A DNA stretch of 64,000 bases from Rhodospirillales bacterium (lineage in GTDB: Bacteria; Pseudomonadota; Alphaproteobacteria; Dongiales; Dongiaceae), in assembly GCA_009885795.1 (NCBI GenBank), contig VFKA01000005.1, positions 62,001 to 126,000 of the forward strand, in the 5' to 3' direction. Within the stretch, counting starts at the first letter, position 1. Each line of letters begins with the position of its first letter. The translations under genes were made by a program, and so were the position numbers. The notes under the pieces were generated by a model that saw nothing but the letters and a program-made list of their open reading frames with translations, had not been told where the DNA came from and searched no databases. Shown in pieces: positions 1-9,710 of this stretch.

Positions 1-371
1 AGTTCGACCTTGGCGATGCCGCGCTCGTTGAAGTAGATCGACAGCGGCACCAGGGTCATGCCTTCGCGCTGTATGGCGCCCCGGAGCCGATTGGCCTCGC
101 GCTTGTGCAGCAGCAGCTTGCGCGGCCGAAGCGGCGCGTGGTTGAAACGGTTGGCGGATTCGTAAACCGGGATATGGGCATTCATCAGAAACAGCTCGCC
201 ATCGCGATCGGTGGCATGGGCCTCGACGATGCTGGCGCGCCCGAGGCGGAGCGACTTCACTTCCGACCCTGTCAGCATCAGGCCGGCCTCGACCGTATCC
301 TCGATGAAAAAATCGTGGCGCACCTTGCGGTTCTGCGCCGCCAGGCGACGAGCCGTTTCTCGGCTCCCCAT
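1..371 (-). CDS. smpB: SsrA-binding protein SmpB (3' end outside window)
   Basis: SmpB binds tmRNA and delivers it to stalled ribosomes for trans-translation. The reverse strand reads from an ATG at 371 through [59 protein letters not shown] and [18 protein letters not shown]. All of these are hallmark SmpB segments of the beta-barrel core. The C-terminal basic tail, about 30 residues, lies beyond the left edge. Thirteen bases separate this start from the stop of dapA upstream on the same strand, so the two are probably co-transcribed; dapA-smpB is a common pair in alphaproteobacteria. Recognition is by sequence motif and very secure. Only the C-terminus is unseen. Confidence 0.95.
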   Translation of the reverse strand, partial: MGSRETARRLAAQNRKVRHDFFIEDTVEAGLMLTGSEVKSLRLGRASIVEAHATDRDGELFLMNAHIPVYESANRFNHAPLRPRKLLLHKREANRLRGAIQREGMTLVPLSIYFNERGIAKVE

Positions 372-384
372 GAAATTTCGCGGC

Positions 385-1260
385 TCAGCCGGTAAGGCCG
401 AGCCCCTCCAATGCCTTCTCGACCATTTGCTTGGCGCTGTCGCCGATCTCGCACAACGGCAAGCGCGTATCGGCCGTGCATTTGCCGAGCAGGCTCGCGG
501 CATACTTGACCGGTCCGGGGCTCGTCTCCGAGAACAAGGCGCGGTGGAGCGGCAGCAGACGCTCGTTGATCGCCATGGCCCCGGCGAGATCGCCTTTTTG
601 CCAGGCATCGTGCATGTCGGCGCAAAGCCGCGGCGCCACGTTGGCGGTCACCGAGATGCAGCCATGGCCGCCTTGGGCGAGGAATGGCAACGCCGTCCCG
701 TCTTCGCCCGAGAGCTGACAGAATTGCGCACCCAGCTCGAGTTTCGTCCGCAGCGGGCGAACCAGATCCTGGGTGGCATCCTTGACGCCGACGATCCTTG
801 GCAACGCCGCGAGCCGCGCCATGGTTTCAACCGACATATCGACGACCGATCGGGGGGGGATGTTGTAGATGACGATCGGCAGATCGACCGCGTCATGGAT
901 CGCCTTGTAGTGGCGATACTGCCCCTCCGCGGTGGGCTTGTTGTAATAGGGCATGACGACGAGGGCCGCCGTTGCTCCCGCGGCCTGGGCATGACGGGTA
1001 AGGTCGATGGCCTCGGCGGTCGAGTTCGAGCCGGTGCCGGCCACGACCGGCACGCGCCCGCCGGCCGCCTCGACACATAATTCGACGATCCGCTTGTGCT
1101 CGTCATGGCTCAAGGTCGGCGATTCGCCCGTCGTGCCGCAAGGCACGAGCCCGTCCGTGCCCTGCGCTATCTGCCAGTGCACGAATTCGCTAAACGCCTT
1201 CCCGTCGATCGCGCCGTTCCGGAACGGCGTGATGAGGGCGACGAACGACCCCTTGAACAT
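385..1260 (-). CDS. dapA: 4-hydroxy-tetrahydrodipicolinate synthase
   Basis: DapA condenses pyruvate with aspartate semialdehyde, the committed step of lysine and diaminopimelate synthesis in the cytosol. The 291-residue protein opens [13 protein letters not shown] and carries GTTGESPTL (the phosphate/pyruvate-binding GTTGE motif), MPYYNKPT, the catalytic tyrosine in VIYNIPPR and the Schiff-base lysine in IVGVKDAT. Length is normal for the family. I chose the ATG at 1260 over an in-frame upstream start because family members begin here and a GGGAG ribosome site lies just before it. It is divergent from the lytic transglycosylase at 1398 and followed by smpB. Confidence 0.97.
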   Translation of the reverse strand: MFKGSFVALITPFRNGAIDGKAFSEFVHWQIAQGTDGLVPCGTTGESPTLSHDEHKRIVELCVEAAGGRVPVVAGTGSNSTAEAIDLTRHAQAAGATAALVVMPYYNKPTAEGQYRHYKAIHDAVDLPIVIYNIPPRSVVDMSVETMARLAALPRIVGVKDATQDLVRPLRTKLELGAQFCQLSGEDGTALPFLAQGGHGCISVTANVAPRLCADMHDAWQKGDLAGAMAINERLLPLHRALFSETSPGPVKYAASLLGKCTADTRLPLCEIGDSAKQMVEKALEGLGLTG

Positions 1261-1397
1261 GGTTGGCTCCCGAGCGGCGGCCGGCTTCCGGCCGGCACGA
1301 CCGAGGGCACCATAGCCAGCGGAACCGGGGGCGGCAAGACGTTGACCGTGATATAAGACTCGGCGGTTCATTCGAGCGAGGAATGGGGAGAGGTCGC

Positions 1398-3377
1398 ATG
1401 GCCTGGAGCGCGCGGGGATTTGTTCTGGCCGCGATCGGGGTTTCGTTGCTGAGCCTCGCCCTGTCGGCGCCGGCGGCGGCCCACGGCCTCGCCGCGCGCG
1501 ACAAGCAGTTCTACAAGTCCGCCTTCGCGGCGGTGGAGAAGGATCGCTGGACCGAGGCCGCGCGGTTGGCTGGGAAAGCCAAGAACCGGCTTCCGGCCAA
1601 GATCATCCACTGGCTTGACCTGACGCGCCCAGGGCCGGGACGGTCGTTCGAGGATTATCGACGGTTCATCGAAGCCAATCCGCACTGGCCGAAACAAGCC
1701 GAGCTGCTGGCGCAGGCCGAGCGGGCGATGTCGGATGGATTGCCGGGTGCGGCCGTGATCGCCTGGTTCGGCGCGCGCGAGCCGGCCACGCTGGAAGGCA
1801 GCATGCGCCTGGCGCGGGCGCTGATGGATGCCAAGGATAAGGCGCGCGCGGAAGCCCTGTTGCGCCGCGGCTGGGTCGAGTTCGACGGCCTTGAGGCGAC
1901 CGAAAAGGCTTTTCTCCGACGCCATGCCGCGCTGCTCCAACCCGAGCACCATGTCCGGCGCCTGGACCGCCTGCTTTGGGAGGAAGAAACCGAGGCGGCG
2001 GCGCGGATGATGCCGCTCGTCGATAGCGGCCGGCGTGCCGTTGCCCTGCTGAGAATCAGGCTCATGACGCAATCGCCCGGTGTCGACGCGGCGCTGGCGC
2101 AAGTTCCGGCGCCCCTGCTGAAGGACCCCGGCCTGCTGTTCGACCGCGCGCGCTGGCACCGCCGCAAGGGCGACGTCGACAAGGCCGTCGCCCTGCTCGA
2201 TCCGCCGCCGGTGGCGCCGGGTCATGTCGAAGCGCTGTGGCCGGAGCTCGAGAAAGCGGCGCGGCGCGCGCTGGAACGCGGCGACGCGAAGACGGCTTAC
2301 CGAATCGCCAAGGGCCATGGCGCCACCGGCGCCATCGTCTTCGCCGAGGGCGAATGGCTGGCGGGCTGGATCGCCCTTCGCTTCTTGTTGCAGCCCGAGA
2401 CGGCGCTTGTGCATTTCGTGCGCCTGTTCAAAGGCGTCGATTCGGCGTTGAGCCAGGCGCGGGGGGCCTATTGGGCAGGGCGCGCATCCGAGATCGTGGG
2501 CGACAAGACGGCATCGATGGAATGGTATCGCGCCGCCGGTGCCAACCTGACCTACTTCTATGGCCAGCTTGCGGCACAAAAGCTGGGCCGGAACGGGGCG
2601 ATGCGGTTTTCCGAGCCGCCGCGGTCGACCAAGGCGCAAAAGACGGACTTCGAGCAAAAGGAACTGGTCCAAGTCGTCCATCTCCTTGCGGAACTGGAGG
2701 AAAGCGACCACGCGCGGCCATTCCTGCTGCGCCTGGGCGAGCAGGCCGTGTCGCCCGCCGACCACCGTCTCGTGGCCGACCTGGCCAAGGGCATCGGGCG
2801 CGACGATTTCATGGTCGTGGTCAGCAAGCTGTCGCGCCACCAGGGCGTTGAGCTTGTGGACCAGCTGTTTCCCTTGCGCCAACTCCCGAAAGGCGCCGGC
2901 ACGGAAGACGCCCTCGTACTCGGGACCTTACGGCAGGAGAGCGCCTTTGCCGTCGCCGCCGTGAGTTCGGCCGGCGCGCTCGGCCTCATGCAGCTCATGC
3001 CCGCGACCGCCAAGCACGTCGCCAAGTCGCTCAAGGTGAAATACAGCAAGAAAAGGCTCACCAGCGACCCGGACTACAACATGACGCTCGGCCGCGCGTA
3101 CCTGGCGGAAATGCTCGGCGAGTTCGGCGGCTCCTATGTCCTGGCCGTGGCGGCCTACAACGCGGGTCCGACCCGCGTCAAGGAATGGATCGCACGCAAC
3201 GGCGACCCGCGGAGCGCGGGCGTGGACGTTATAGACTGGATAGAAATGATTCCTATATACGAAACGCGCAATTACGTTCAACGCGTACTCGAAAATCTTC
3301 AGGTTTACCGGCACCGCCTGGGTAAGACGCAGGTCGCGCTACGGCTTGAGCAGGATCTCGGGCGCAAGGCGGAGTAG
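1398..3377 (+). CDS. Soluble lytic murein transglycosylase (Slt family)
   Basis: This 659-residue periplasmic enzyme should cleave the MurNAc-GlcNAc bond of peptidoglycan, releasing anhydro-muropeptides. An N-terminal signal peptide (hydrophobic run ending PAAAHG) is followed by a long alpha-helical superhelical region. The C-terminal SLT domain has the catalytic glutamate in LRQESAF, then GALGLMQLMPATA, NMTLGRAYL and AAYNAGPTRV, and ends with YETRNYVQRVLENL. The ATG at 1398 is preceded by a GGGGAGAGG ribosome site; further upstream in-frame starts are shadowed by the divergent dapA promoter region. It resembles the Slt70 architecture typical of alphaproteobacteria. The specific in vivo role (recycling versus division) cannot be told from sequence. 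Confidence 0.93.
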   Translation: MAWSARGFVLAAIGVSLLSLALSAPAAAHGLAARDKQFYKSAFAAVEKDRWTEAARLAGKAKNRLPAKIIHWLDLTRPGPGRSFEDYRRFIEANPHWPKQAELLAQAERAMSDGLPGAAVIAWFGAREPATLEGSMRLARALMDAKDKARAEALLRRGWVEFDGLEATEKAFLRRHAALLQPEHHVRRLDRLLWEEETEAAARMMPLVDSGRRAVALLRIRLMTQSPGVDAALAQVPAPLLKDPGLLFDRARWHRRKGDVDKAVALLDPPPVAPGHVEALWPELEKAARRALERGDAKTAYRIAKGHGATGAIVFAEGEWLAGWIALRFLLQPETALVHFVRLFKGVDSALSQARGAYWAGRASEIVGDKTASMEWYRAAGANLTYFYGQLAAQKLGRNGAMRFSEPPRSTKAQKTDFEQKELVQVVHLLAELEESDHARPFLLRLGEQAVSPADHRLVADLAKGIGRDDFMVVVSKLSRHQGVELVDQLFPLRQLPKGAGTEDALVLGTLRQESAFAVAAVSSAGALGLMQLMPATAKHVAKSLKVKYSKKRLTSDPDYNMTLGRAYLAEMLGEFGGSYVLAVAAYNAGPTRVKEWIARNGDPRSAGVDVIDWIEMIPIYETRNYVQRVLENLQVYRHRLGKTQVALRLEQDLGRKAE

Positions 3378-3404
3378 CCCCATGGCACCGGATTGCACAG
3401 GGTA

Positions 3405-3444
3405 TTCCCCCTCTCCCCTTGCGCGAGAGGGTCGGGGTGAGAGG
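3405..3444. repeat. Short palindromic intergenic element
   Basis: Between the transglycosylase and the HAD gene, CCCTCTC (3409-3415) pairs with GAGAGGG (3425-3431), and the following GGGGTGAGAGG gives a second partial pairing with the left side. Such C-rich/G-rich imperfect palindromes are common extragenic repeats in GC-rich proteobacteria. It could act as a transcription end or mRNA-stabilising hairpin. There is no T-tract. Confidence 0.55.
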
Positions 3445-3494
3445 AAGCGCGTCGGCGCGTCGCATAAGTTGGCTCTTACGGCTGTTGGTATCGG

Positions 3495-4199
3495 ATGACC
3501 GCGGCAAGAATCGAACCGATCGACGCCTGCGTCTTCGACGCCTATGGAACGCTGTTCGATTTCGCCTCGGCCGCTTCCCGCTGCCAGGACGCGCTCGGCG
3601 ACAAGGCCGGCGCCTTGACCGCGTTGTGGCGCCAAAAACAGCTCGAATACACCTGGCTGCGAAGCCTGATGGGCAGTCATGTCGACTTCGCCCAGGTCAC
3701 GGCCGACGGTCTCGCCTTCGCCCTTGCCTCGCTTGGCCTCGACGACGGCGAAGGCGCGCGCGCGGGATTGGCTCAAAGGCTCCTCGATCTCTACGGCCGG
3801 CTCGATGCGTTTGCGGAAGTGCCCGCGGTGTTGCGCGCGATCAAGGAGTCCGGCCGCGCCACCGCGATTTTGTCCAATGGCAGTCCGGCGATGCTGGCAT
3901 CGGCGGTCGAGAGCGCCGGATTGTCGACTATGCTCGACCTCGTCCTCTCCGTTGAGCAGGTCCGCATCTACAAACCGCACCCTTCGGTCTATCGGCTGGC
4001 CGTCGCGCGCCTTGGCGTGCCGGCCGAGCGCATCTGCTTTGTCAGCGCCAATGGTTGGGATGCGGCGGGCGCGGCGCATTTCGGCTTCCGCGTCGTCTGG
4101 GTAAACCGTAGCGGGCAGTGCTACGAAAACCTGCCGGCCGGGCCGGAGGCGGTGTTGACATCGCTTGCCGGCCTACCGCGACTTCTGGGGATCGGGTGA
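3495..4199 (+). CDS. Haloacid dehalogenase, type II (HAD superfamily)
   Basis: The 234-residue protein belongs to the L-2-haloacid dehalogenase branch of HAD hydrolases, which hydrolyse 2-haloalkanoic acids to 2-hydroxy acids through an aspartyl-ester intermediate. The nucleophile Asp15 sits in FDAYGTLFDF, motif II is AILSNGSP, the lysine motif is VRIYKPHPSVYR, and the acidic C-terminal motif is SANGWDAAGAAHFGF followed by WVNR. SNG and the SxNxWD signature are characteristic of type II dehalogenases rather than generic phosphatases. The stop overlaps a GTG start of the next gene by 4 bp, so the two are translationally coupled. A physiological substrate cannot be inferred; many annotated members act on non-halogenated metabolites. 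Confidence 0.88.
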   Translation: MTAARIEPIDACVFDAYGTLFDFASAASRCQDALGDKAGALTALWRQKQLEYTWLRSLMGSHVDFAQVTADGLAFALASLGLDDGEGARAGLAQRLLDLYGRLDAFAEVPAVLRAIKESGRATAILSNGSPAMLASAVESAGLSTMLDLVLSVEQVRIYKPHPSVYRLAVARLGVPAERICFVSANGWDAAGAAHFGFRVVWVNRSGQCYENLPAGPEAVLTSLAGLPRLLGIG

Positions 4200-5257
4200 C
4201 CGACATGCCGGACGTGGAATCCGCGGCCCGCGCGCCGGTCCTTGCCGACATCGAAGCCGCGGCCGAGCGCATCAAGGATCGGGCGCTCCTGACACCGCTG
4301 ATCGAGAACCCGGCCCTGAACGAGGCCGTCGGCGGGCGCGTGTTCGTCAAGGCGGAAACACTGCAACGCACCGGTTCGTTCAAGTTTCGCGGCGCCTACA
4401 ACAAGATCAAGCTCCTGGCCGCGGCACACCCGCGGCCGCGCTCTATCGTCGCGTTCTCGTCGGGCAACCATGCCCAGGGCGTGGCGGCGGCGGCGAGCCT
4501 TCTAGGCTTGCCGTCGATCATCGTCATGCCGGCCGACGCACCGGCAATCAAGATCGCCAACACCAAGGCGCTCGGCGCCGAGATCCGCCTCTACGACCGC
4601 TATGGCGAGGACCGCGAAGCCGTGGCCGCCGCCGTCATGAATGAACGCGGCGGCGCGCTGGTGCGCCCGTTCGACGATTCCGGCGTCATCGCCGGACAGG
4701 GAACCGCCGGTTTGGAGCTCATCCGGCAGGCTCGGGCGGCCGGGGCCACGCTCGACGCCGTACTCGTCCCTTGCAGCGGCGGCGGGCTTGCCTCGGGCAT
4801 CGCGATCGCGGTCAACGCGCTCAGCCCCGCCACCGCGATCCATACCGTGGAGCCCGAGGGATTCGACGACACCGCGCGTTCGCTTAGGTCGGGGCGAATA
4901 GTCGCCAACGAGACGACGACCAAGCCGACGATCTGCGACGCGTTGATGTCGGCGTCGCCTGGCGTTCTGACGTTCTCCATCTTGCAACGGCTGGCCGAAG
5001 GCGGTCTTGCCGTCGGCGACGCGGAAGTGTTTGCCGCCATGGAGTTCGCGTTCCGCGTCCTGAAACTCGTGGTCGAGCCCGGCGGCGCGGTGGCACTGGC
5101 CGCGGTGCTGCACGGCAAGATCCCGTGCCAGGGCCGCACGCTCGCCGTGGTGTGTTCGGGCGGGAACGTGGACGAAACGACCTTCTGCCGCGCCCTCACC
5201 CCGAGGGGAGGCCGCGCTAGCGGCCGTCTCGAAGGGTGCGGTGCCGTTGCGGGCTAG
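4196..5257 (+). CDS. Threonine/serine dehydratase (PLP fold type II)
   Basis: This PLP enzyme deaminates threonine (or serine) to 2-oxobutyrate (or pyruvate). The PLP lysine is in RTGSFKFRGAYNK, the substrate loop is SSGNHAQGVAAAA and the phosphate-binding glycine loop is CSGGGLASG. At about 353 residues it lacks the C-terminal ACT-like regulatory domains of biosynthetic IlvA, so it fits the short, catabolic or racemase-like group. Start choice: a GTG at 4196 overlaps the upstream stop as GTGA and has GGGG five bases before it; an ATG at 4205 is in frame three codons later and is the alternative. GTGA couplings recur in this window, which favours 4196. Some close relatives are serine racemases or threo-3-hydroxyaspartate dehydratases. 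Confidence 0.87.
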   Translation: MTDMPDVESAARAPVLADIEAAAERIKDRALLTPLIENPALNEAVGGRVFVKAETLQRTGSFKFRGAYNKIKLLAAAHPRPRSIVAFSSGNHAQGVAAAASLLGLPSIIVMPADAPAIKIANTKALGAEIRLYDRYGEDREAVAAAVMNERGGALVRPFDDSGVIAGQGTAGLELIRQARAAGATLDAVLVPCSGGGLASGIAIAVNALSPATAIHTVEPEGFDDTARSLRSGRIVANETTTKPTICDALMSASPGVLTFSILQRLAEGGLAVGDAEVFAAMEFAFRVLKLVVEPGGAVALAAVLHGKIPCQGRTLAVVCSGGNVDETTFCRALTPRGGRASGRLEGCGAVAG

Positions 5258-5279
5258 GAAACCAGGCCCGCGCCGGATG

Positions 5280-5780
5280 CTATTTGCGCGCCACCGTTTG
5301 CATGCCCGGAATCTGCTGCAGTGTCGGCGCTGCCGCGGCCGACACCGAGGGAAACGGCATGGCGAAGCCCTTCTCGCTCACCACAGCCATCTTCGGATCG
5401 ACGCCTTCCATGCGCTTTATGTCGCCTTCGACATAGGCGCCGGATTCGATCGACAGGGTCTGGTGCAGGATGTTGGAAAGGATGCGCGCGGTCTTTGCCA
5501 CGGTCACCGTCGTCGCCTTGATCGTTCCGCCCGAGACCGTGCCATAGACGCGCACCGAATCGGCCGAAAGAGACCCGCGGATTTCGGCGCCCTCGCCGAC
5601 CGTGATACTCCGGGCGTGAACATCGCCTTCGATGATGCCATCGACCTGAACATCGCCGCTGCCGACGACGTCGCCGGTAATCCTCAAATCGCCGCTGATG
5701 ATCGTAGGCGCCATATTCTTGGCCGCCGGTTTCGTCTGTTCTGGTTGAGGTGCCATGGTTTTGCTAGCCTTTGAAAACAT
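5280..5780 (-). CDS. Bactofilin (polymer-forming cytoskeletal protein)
   Basis: Bactofilins polymerise without nucleotide into filaments that localise cell-wall enzymes. After a disordered N-terminus rich in P, K and T, the 166-residue protein shows the repeated right-handed beta-helix pattern: SGDLRITGDVVGSGDVQVDG, IEGDVHARSITVGEGAEIRG, SADSVRVYGTVSG and GAYVEGDIKRMEG. Length is typical. Its start overlaps the end of the M23 peptidase gene by 17 bp on the same strand. This bactofilin/LytM pairing is conserved in many proteobacteria, where the bactofilin is thought to recruit the peptidase to a cell-shape site. Confidence 0.94.
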   Translation of the reverse strand: MFSKASKTMAPQPEQTKPAAKNMAPTIISGDLRITGDVVGSGDVQVDGIIEGDVHARSITVGEGAEIRGSLSADSVRVYGTVSGGTIKATTVTVAKTARILSNILHQTLSIESGAYVEGDIKRMEGVDPKMAVVSEKGFAMPFPSVSAAAAPTLQQIPGMQTVARK

Positions 5781-7530
5781 AACGCCCAGCCTTCAGGAAG
5801 TTGACCGGATCGAGGGGAACGTCGTCGATCAGAATCTCATAGTGTACATGCGGCCCAGTACTCCGGCCCGAACTCCCGAGAAGGCCGATCTTCTGCCGAT
5901 AGTCAACTACATCGCCCTTCTCGACCGCAAGTGCCTTCATATGGGCGTAAAGCGTGTGGATGCCAAGGCCGTGGTCGATTTCCACCATGCGGCCGTAATT
6001 GCCGCGCCAACCGGCGAACACGACCTTACCAGGCGCCGTACTCATGATCGGCGTGCCGGCGGCGGCGGACAAATCCTGCCCCTCATGCATGGCCAGGCGG
6101 CCATTGAAAGGATCCTTGCGTTTACCAAAACGACTGCCCACGGAGTACTGGTCGATAGGCGCGCTCAGTGGCAACGACTTCAAGACCAGTTGGAGATGCT
6201 CCCATCGCTCGACCTCGTCGTCAAGGTTGGCGACGCTTGCCAACATCACCTCGCTCACGCCCTCGCCCCGCCCCATGACCGGGACGAAGGGACCGCCCTT
6301 GGCGACCGCCATTTCGCCTTTGGCCCGGCGCACCAGGCGGTCGACGCTGACACCGGTCATGGCAACGATTTTCTCGATGCCGTCGACACCATCGCGCGTG
6401 CGCTCCACGATCCGCTGGAACAGGCCGTCCTGATTAGCCTCGATCGTCGCCAGGTGCTCCTCGAGCTCCGTCACCCGGCCGGAAAGCTCCGCCCGGGCCG
6501 ACTGCAAGGCGTTGCGCTGGCCGATCGCCGAGGCCAGCGCCTCCTGCACCGAATCCATCTGCTGGGCAAACCGATCGCGCTCCTCGCGCACGGTCCCGAA
6601 CTCGGCGCGCAACGAAACCAATTCCTTCTCGAGCGCTTCCTTGTCGTTGCCGGTCGTGGAGAGTTGCTGCGACAGCGTGCTGACGCGCTCCTCGATCTGG
6701 GACCGTGCATCGCGCGTCGCATCGAGCTGGCGGGCGAGGCTGGCGATCTGCGCATTCAAACTGGCCTGATGGCGGGCAAACTCGCCCTCGTTTTTCTGCG
6801 CGTCACCGAGCCGCGAGCGCAAGACCCCGAGGGTAATCGACAGATTGCCGCTTTGATCGTTGGCCATGGCCAGCCGCCGCTGGCCTTCTTCGAGCTGACG
6901 CCCGATCCGCTCGCGCATCTCCTCGATGCGCGTTGCCTCTTCCTCCGACAGACGCAGGCGTTCCTTGAGCTCGGCGATATTGCCCGTCAGCGCCTGCTCG
7001 GACGTCTTCAGCCGCCGCTCCAGGTCGGCGGCGTTGCCGCTCATTTTCTTGTTGAGGTCGAGAACGCGGGTCAATCCGGCTTCGTAAGCGAGCATGTCGT
7101 CGCCACCCGGCGCCGCGGGATCGGCTTGGCCGACAAGGTCGCGCAGCGACCCAGCGGACGGGCGCTCGTCGCGCAACTGACCCACAAAATCGAACACGCC
7201 GGGATCCCGCTCGTCCAACTTGTCCGTAAGCGTCGCGAATTGGTCGTAATAATCCGCGAGGTCGTTCAGCATGTCGATGTAGGCGACCTTCGCTTTCTCG
7301 CGGTCGTCATCGAACGTCGCGAGGCGCAGCTCCTTGACGAGGACGCCGAACGAGGAAAAGCCGACCCAGCCGAGCATCAGCACCGAAAACAGCGTCGCGG
7401 TCAGCTGCAGGCGCGAACTCAGCGTGATGTAGCGGACCCGGCCGTCGGCGGCGCGGATAAGGATCTCGCGGGCCGCGAATGCACGACGCAAAAGGCCGCC
7501 TAACGCGGCGCCGGCTCTTCCAAATGCCAT
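5764..7530 (-). CDS. M23 (LytM) family metallopeptidase with coiled coil
   Basis: A probable cell-wall endopeptidase or amidase activator of 588 residues. An N-terminal segment with one membrane helix (LTATLFSVLMLGWVGF) is followed by a long periplasmic coiled coil, roughly residues 100-380, rich in E, R, L and Q. The C-terminal M23 domain shows HEGQDLSAAAGTPI, KVVFAGWRGNYGRMVEIDHG, HTLYAHM and a GPHVHYEI end. The metal motif is HEGQD where the usual form is HxGxD, and HVHYE supplies the second histidine pair, so catalysis looks possible. The ATG at 7530 has AAGGGGG upstream; an in-frame ATG at 7551 is an alternative. It is translated together with the bactofilin downstream, which likely positions it. 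Confidence 0.92.
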   Translation of the reverse strand: MAFGRAGAALGGLLRRAFAAREILIRAADGRVRYITLSSRLQLTATLFSVLMLGWVGFSSFGVLVKELRLATFDDDREKAKVAYIDMLNDLADYYDQFATLTDKLDERDPGVFDFVGQLRDERPSAGSLRDLVGQADPAAPGGDDMLAYEAGLTRVLDLNKKMSGNAADLERRLKTSEQALTGNIAELKERLRLSEEEATRIEEMRERIGRQLEEGQRRLAMANDQSGNLSITLGVLRSRLGDAQKNEGEFARHQASLNAQIASLARQLDATRDARSQIEERVSTLSQQLSTTGNDKEALEKELVSLRAEFGTVREERDRFAQQMDSVQEALASAIGQRNALQSARAELSGRVTELEEHLATIEANQDGLFQRIVERTRDGVDGIEKIVAMTGVSVDRLVRRAKGEMAVAKGGPFVPVMGRGEGVSEVMLASVANLDDEVERWEHLQLVLKSLPLSAPIDQYSVGSRFGKRKDPFNGRLAMHEGQDLSAAAGTPIMSTAPGKVVFAGWRGNYGRMVEIDHGLGIHTLYAHMKALAVEKGDVVDYRQKIGLLGSSGRSTGPHVHYEILIDDVPLDPVNFLKAGRYVFKG

Positions 7531-7796
7531 GCCGTTCCGCCCCCCTTCCATTTCGGCTGGCGCGGGCTAAAGCCGCGACACGGATCGATCTTCAAGCACG
7601 GGCTTCGTTAAGATCGTTCCCCCAGCCAGAACAAACACAAACACTGCCTCCGGCGGATCTTCTCGGCCCCCCGGGTCCACGGCATGCCAGCCATGATCCC
7701 AGGCTGCCTGGGGCATGCCCTACGCCGACCGCTAACGGTAGCCGCCAACCCCCGGATATGCAAGCATGAATCCAGGGTGGGCCGGTCGCCGATTTG

Positions 7797-9710
7797 TCAT
7801 GGTTTTTGAATGTCTTTGCCCTTGCCGGCGGCGAAATGCCGCTCGACGTAGGCGACGATCTCGCCGACGCAGTCATCCACCGCCTGGCGCTGGGTATCGA
7901 CCGTAAGCTCGGGCGAATCGGGGGCCTCGTAGGGCGCCGATACGCCCGTGAAATCGGCGATTTCGCCACTGCGGGCCTTCTTGTAGAGGCCCTTGGGGTC
8001 GCGTTCCTCGCAGGTCATCAAGTCGGCCTCGACATAGACCTCGTGGAAGAGTTCCCGCGCCGCTTCCCGGGCGCGCTGACGATCCGCGCGGTAGGGCGAG
8101 ATGAAGGCCGTGATGGCGATGAGGCCGGCTTGGGCGAACAGCGCCGCGACCTGGCCGACGCGCCGGATGTTCTCGGCCCGGTCGTCGGGCGAGAAGCCGA
8201 GATTGGCGTTCAGCCCCTGGCGCACGTTGTCGCCATCGAGTACATAGACGTGATAGCCGCGCCGAAACAGTTCCTGCTCCACCGCCATGGCGAGCGTCGA
8301 CTTGCCGGCGCCGGACAAGCCGGTGAACCACAGCACGCCGCCGCCATGGCCGTTGCGCACCGCCCTAGCCACGGCGCTCACGCGGTGTTCGACGCTATGG
8401 AGGTTGCTGGAACGCTTGGTGATGAGGTCGCGCTGGTCCGGGTAACCCTCCATGCTCACGAGGCCGCCGGCGACGATGTTATGGCCGTCGGTCAGAACGA
8501 ACCGGCCGGTGCGCGGCAGGAAGCGCGCCTCGTCGACGGCTAAGAGCGCCATCGTGCGCAAGATCACGTCCGCCACGCCGTGGCGCGGGACCGCGTCGCC
8601 CAGGCGCGCCGAAAGATCGTCGGGGTCGAACACGCGCTCGACTTGCTGCACGGTGACCGGGGTTTCGCGCGTGCCGATCTTGAGCTGGTACTGGCTGCCG
8701 GCGGTCAGCGGCGTGTGCCCAAGCCAGAACAGGCGGCCGCGGAACACGTTGCTCTCGATCGGCGCGTGGTCCTCGCGGCTCGCCACCTCGCCGCGCTCGA
8801 TGAACAGCTGGTGATCGAGGGTGATGCCGATCGACTGGCCGGCGTTGGCTTCGACCATCGGCCCCGGCCGGTTCCAGGTCTCGATCGTGGCGACGATTGC
8901 GGTCTTGTTGCTGGGCGAAAACAGCAGCCGGTCGCCGACGCCGATGCGCCCGGTCTCGATGCGCCCGGCCAGGATGCGGCGGTTGTCGAACTTATAGACG
9001 TCCTGGACCGGAAAACGCAGCGGCAGTTCGGTCGGCCGGGGCGCGGGGCGAAAACCGTCGAGCGCCTCGACGATGGTCGGCCCGCGATACCAGTTCATGG
9101 CGCGCGAGCGATGGACGATGTTGTCGCCGTCGCGCGCCGACACCGGGATGTATTGCTCGCCGGCCACGCCGATGCCGGCCAGGAACGCGGCGTAGGTGGC
9201 GCGAATGTTCTCGAACCGGTCGGCCGAGTAATCGACCATATCCATCTTGTTGACCACGACCGCGATCTGGCGGATGCCGAGCAGGTTCAACAGGAATCCG
9301 TGCAGGCGCGATTGTTGCTGAACGCCCTGGCCGGCATCGATCATGACCAGCGCCGCTTCGGCGCTGGCGGCGCCGGTGATCATGTTCTTCACGAATTCGC
9401 GGTGGCCGGGCGCGTCGATGACCACGTATTCGCGCTTGGGCGTGCGAAACCAGATCTGCGCGGTGTCGATGGTGATGCCCTGGTCGCGCTCGGCCTGGAA
9501 GGCATCCATGAGGAACGCCCATTCGAAGGGCATGCCGCGCCGCTCGCACATGGCGCGGATGGCTTCGAGCTTTCCATCGGGCAGCGAGCCCGTGTCATGG
9601 AAAAGCCGGCCGACCAGCGTCGACTTGCCGTGGTCCACATGGCCTACGATCACCAGCCGCAGCGCTTCGCGCAGCCGGTTGCCGCCTGGGACGTCGAGTC
9701 CGGCCTCCAT
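7797..9710 (-). CDS. cysNC: Bifunctional sulfate adenylyltransferase large subunit / APS kinase
   Basis: A CysN-CysC fusion of 637 residues that activates sulfate: the GTPase CysN drives APS synthesis by CysD, and the APS kinase domain makes PAPS. The N-terminal EF-Tu-like GTPase shows GHVDHGKST (residues 23-31), DAPGHREF and NKMD, followed by two beta-barrel domains. The C-terminal kinase has the P-loop GLSGAGKST near residue 465, DGDNVRQGLN, LGFSPDDRAENIRR and FISPYRADR. The start ATG at 9710 overlaps the cysD stop as TGATG, which argues for translational coupling and rules out the much longer open frame extending upstream through cysD. Such fusions are usual in rhizobia and related alphaproteobacteria. 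No cysH/cysI reductase genes are in the window. Confidence 0.96.
   Translation of the reverse strand: MEAGLDVPGGNRLREALRLVIVGHVDHGKSTLVGRLFHDTGSLPDGKLEAIRAMCERRGMPFEWAFLMDAFQAERDQGITIDTAQIWFRTPKREYVVIDAPGHREFVKNMITGAASAEAALVMIDAGQGVQQQSRLHGFLLNLLGIRQIAVVVNKMDMVDYSADRFENIRATYAAFLAGIGVAGEQYIPVSARDGDNIVHRSRAMNWYRGPTIVEALDGFRPAPRPTELPLRFPVQDVYKFDNRRILAGRIETGRIGVGDRLLFSPSNKTAIVATIETWNRPGPMVEANAGQSIGITLDHQLFIERGEVASREDHAPIESNVFRGRLFWLGHTPLTAGSQYQLKIGTRETPVTVQQVERVFDPDDLSARLGDAVPRHGVADVILRTMALLAVDEARFLPRTGRFVLTDGHNIVAGGLVSMEGYPDQRDLITKRSSNLHSVEHRVSAVARAVRNGHGGGVLWFTGLSGAGKSTLAMAVEQELFRRGYHVYVLDGDNVRQGLNANLGFSPDDRAENIRRVGQVAALFAQAGLIAITAFISPYRADRQRAREAARELFHEVYVEADLMTCEERDPKGLYKKARSGEIADFTGVSAPYEAPDSPELTVDTQRQAVDDCVGEIVAYVERHFAAGKGKDIQKP

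Noticed and set aside
1341-1356. TTGACC...TATAAG as a promoter for the transglycosylase
   Set aside because: The two hexamers are only four bases apart, far too close for a sigma-70 promoter.
5755-7503. A 582-codon open frame antisense to the M23 peptidase
   Set aside because: Mirror effect of high-GC codon use in the real gene; the translation has no domain pattern, while the minus strand encodes a clear membrane helix, coiled coil and M23 domain. The same reasoning removes the long antisense frames opposite the transglycosylase, pepA, der, radA, purF and fabF.
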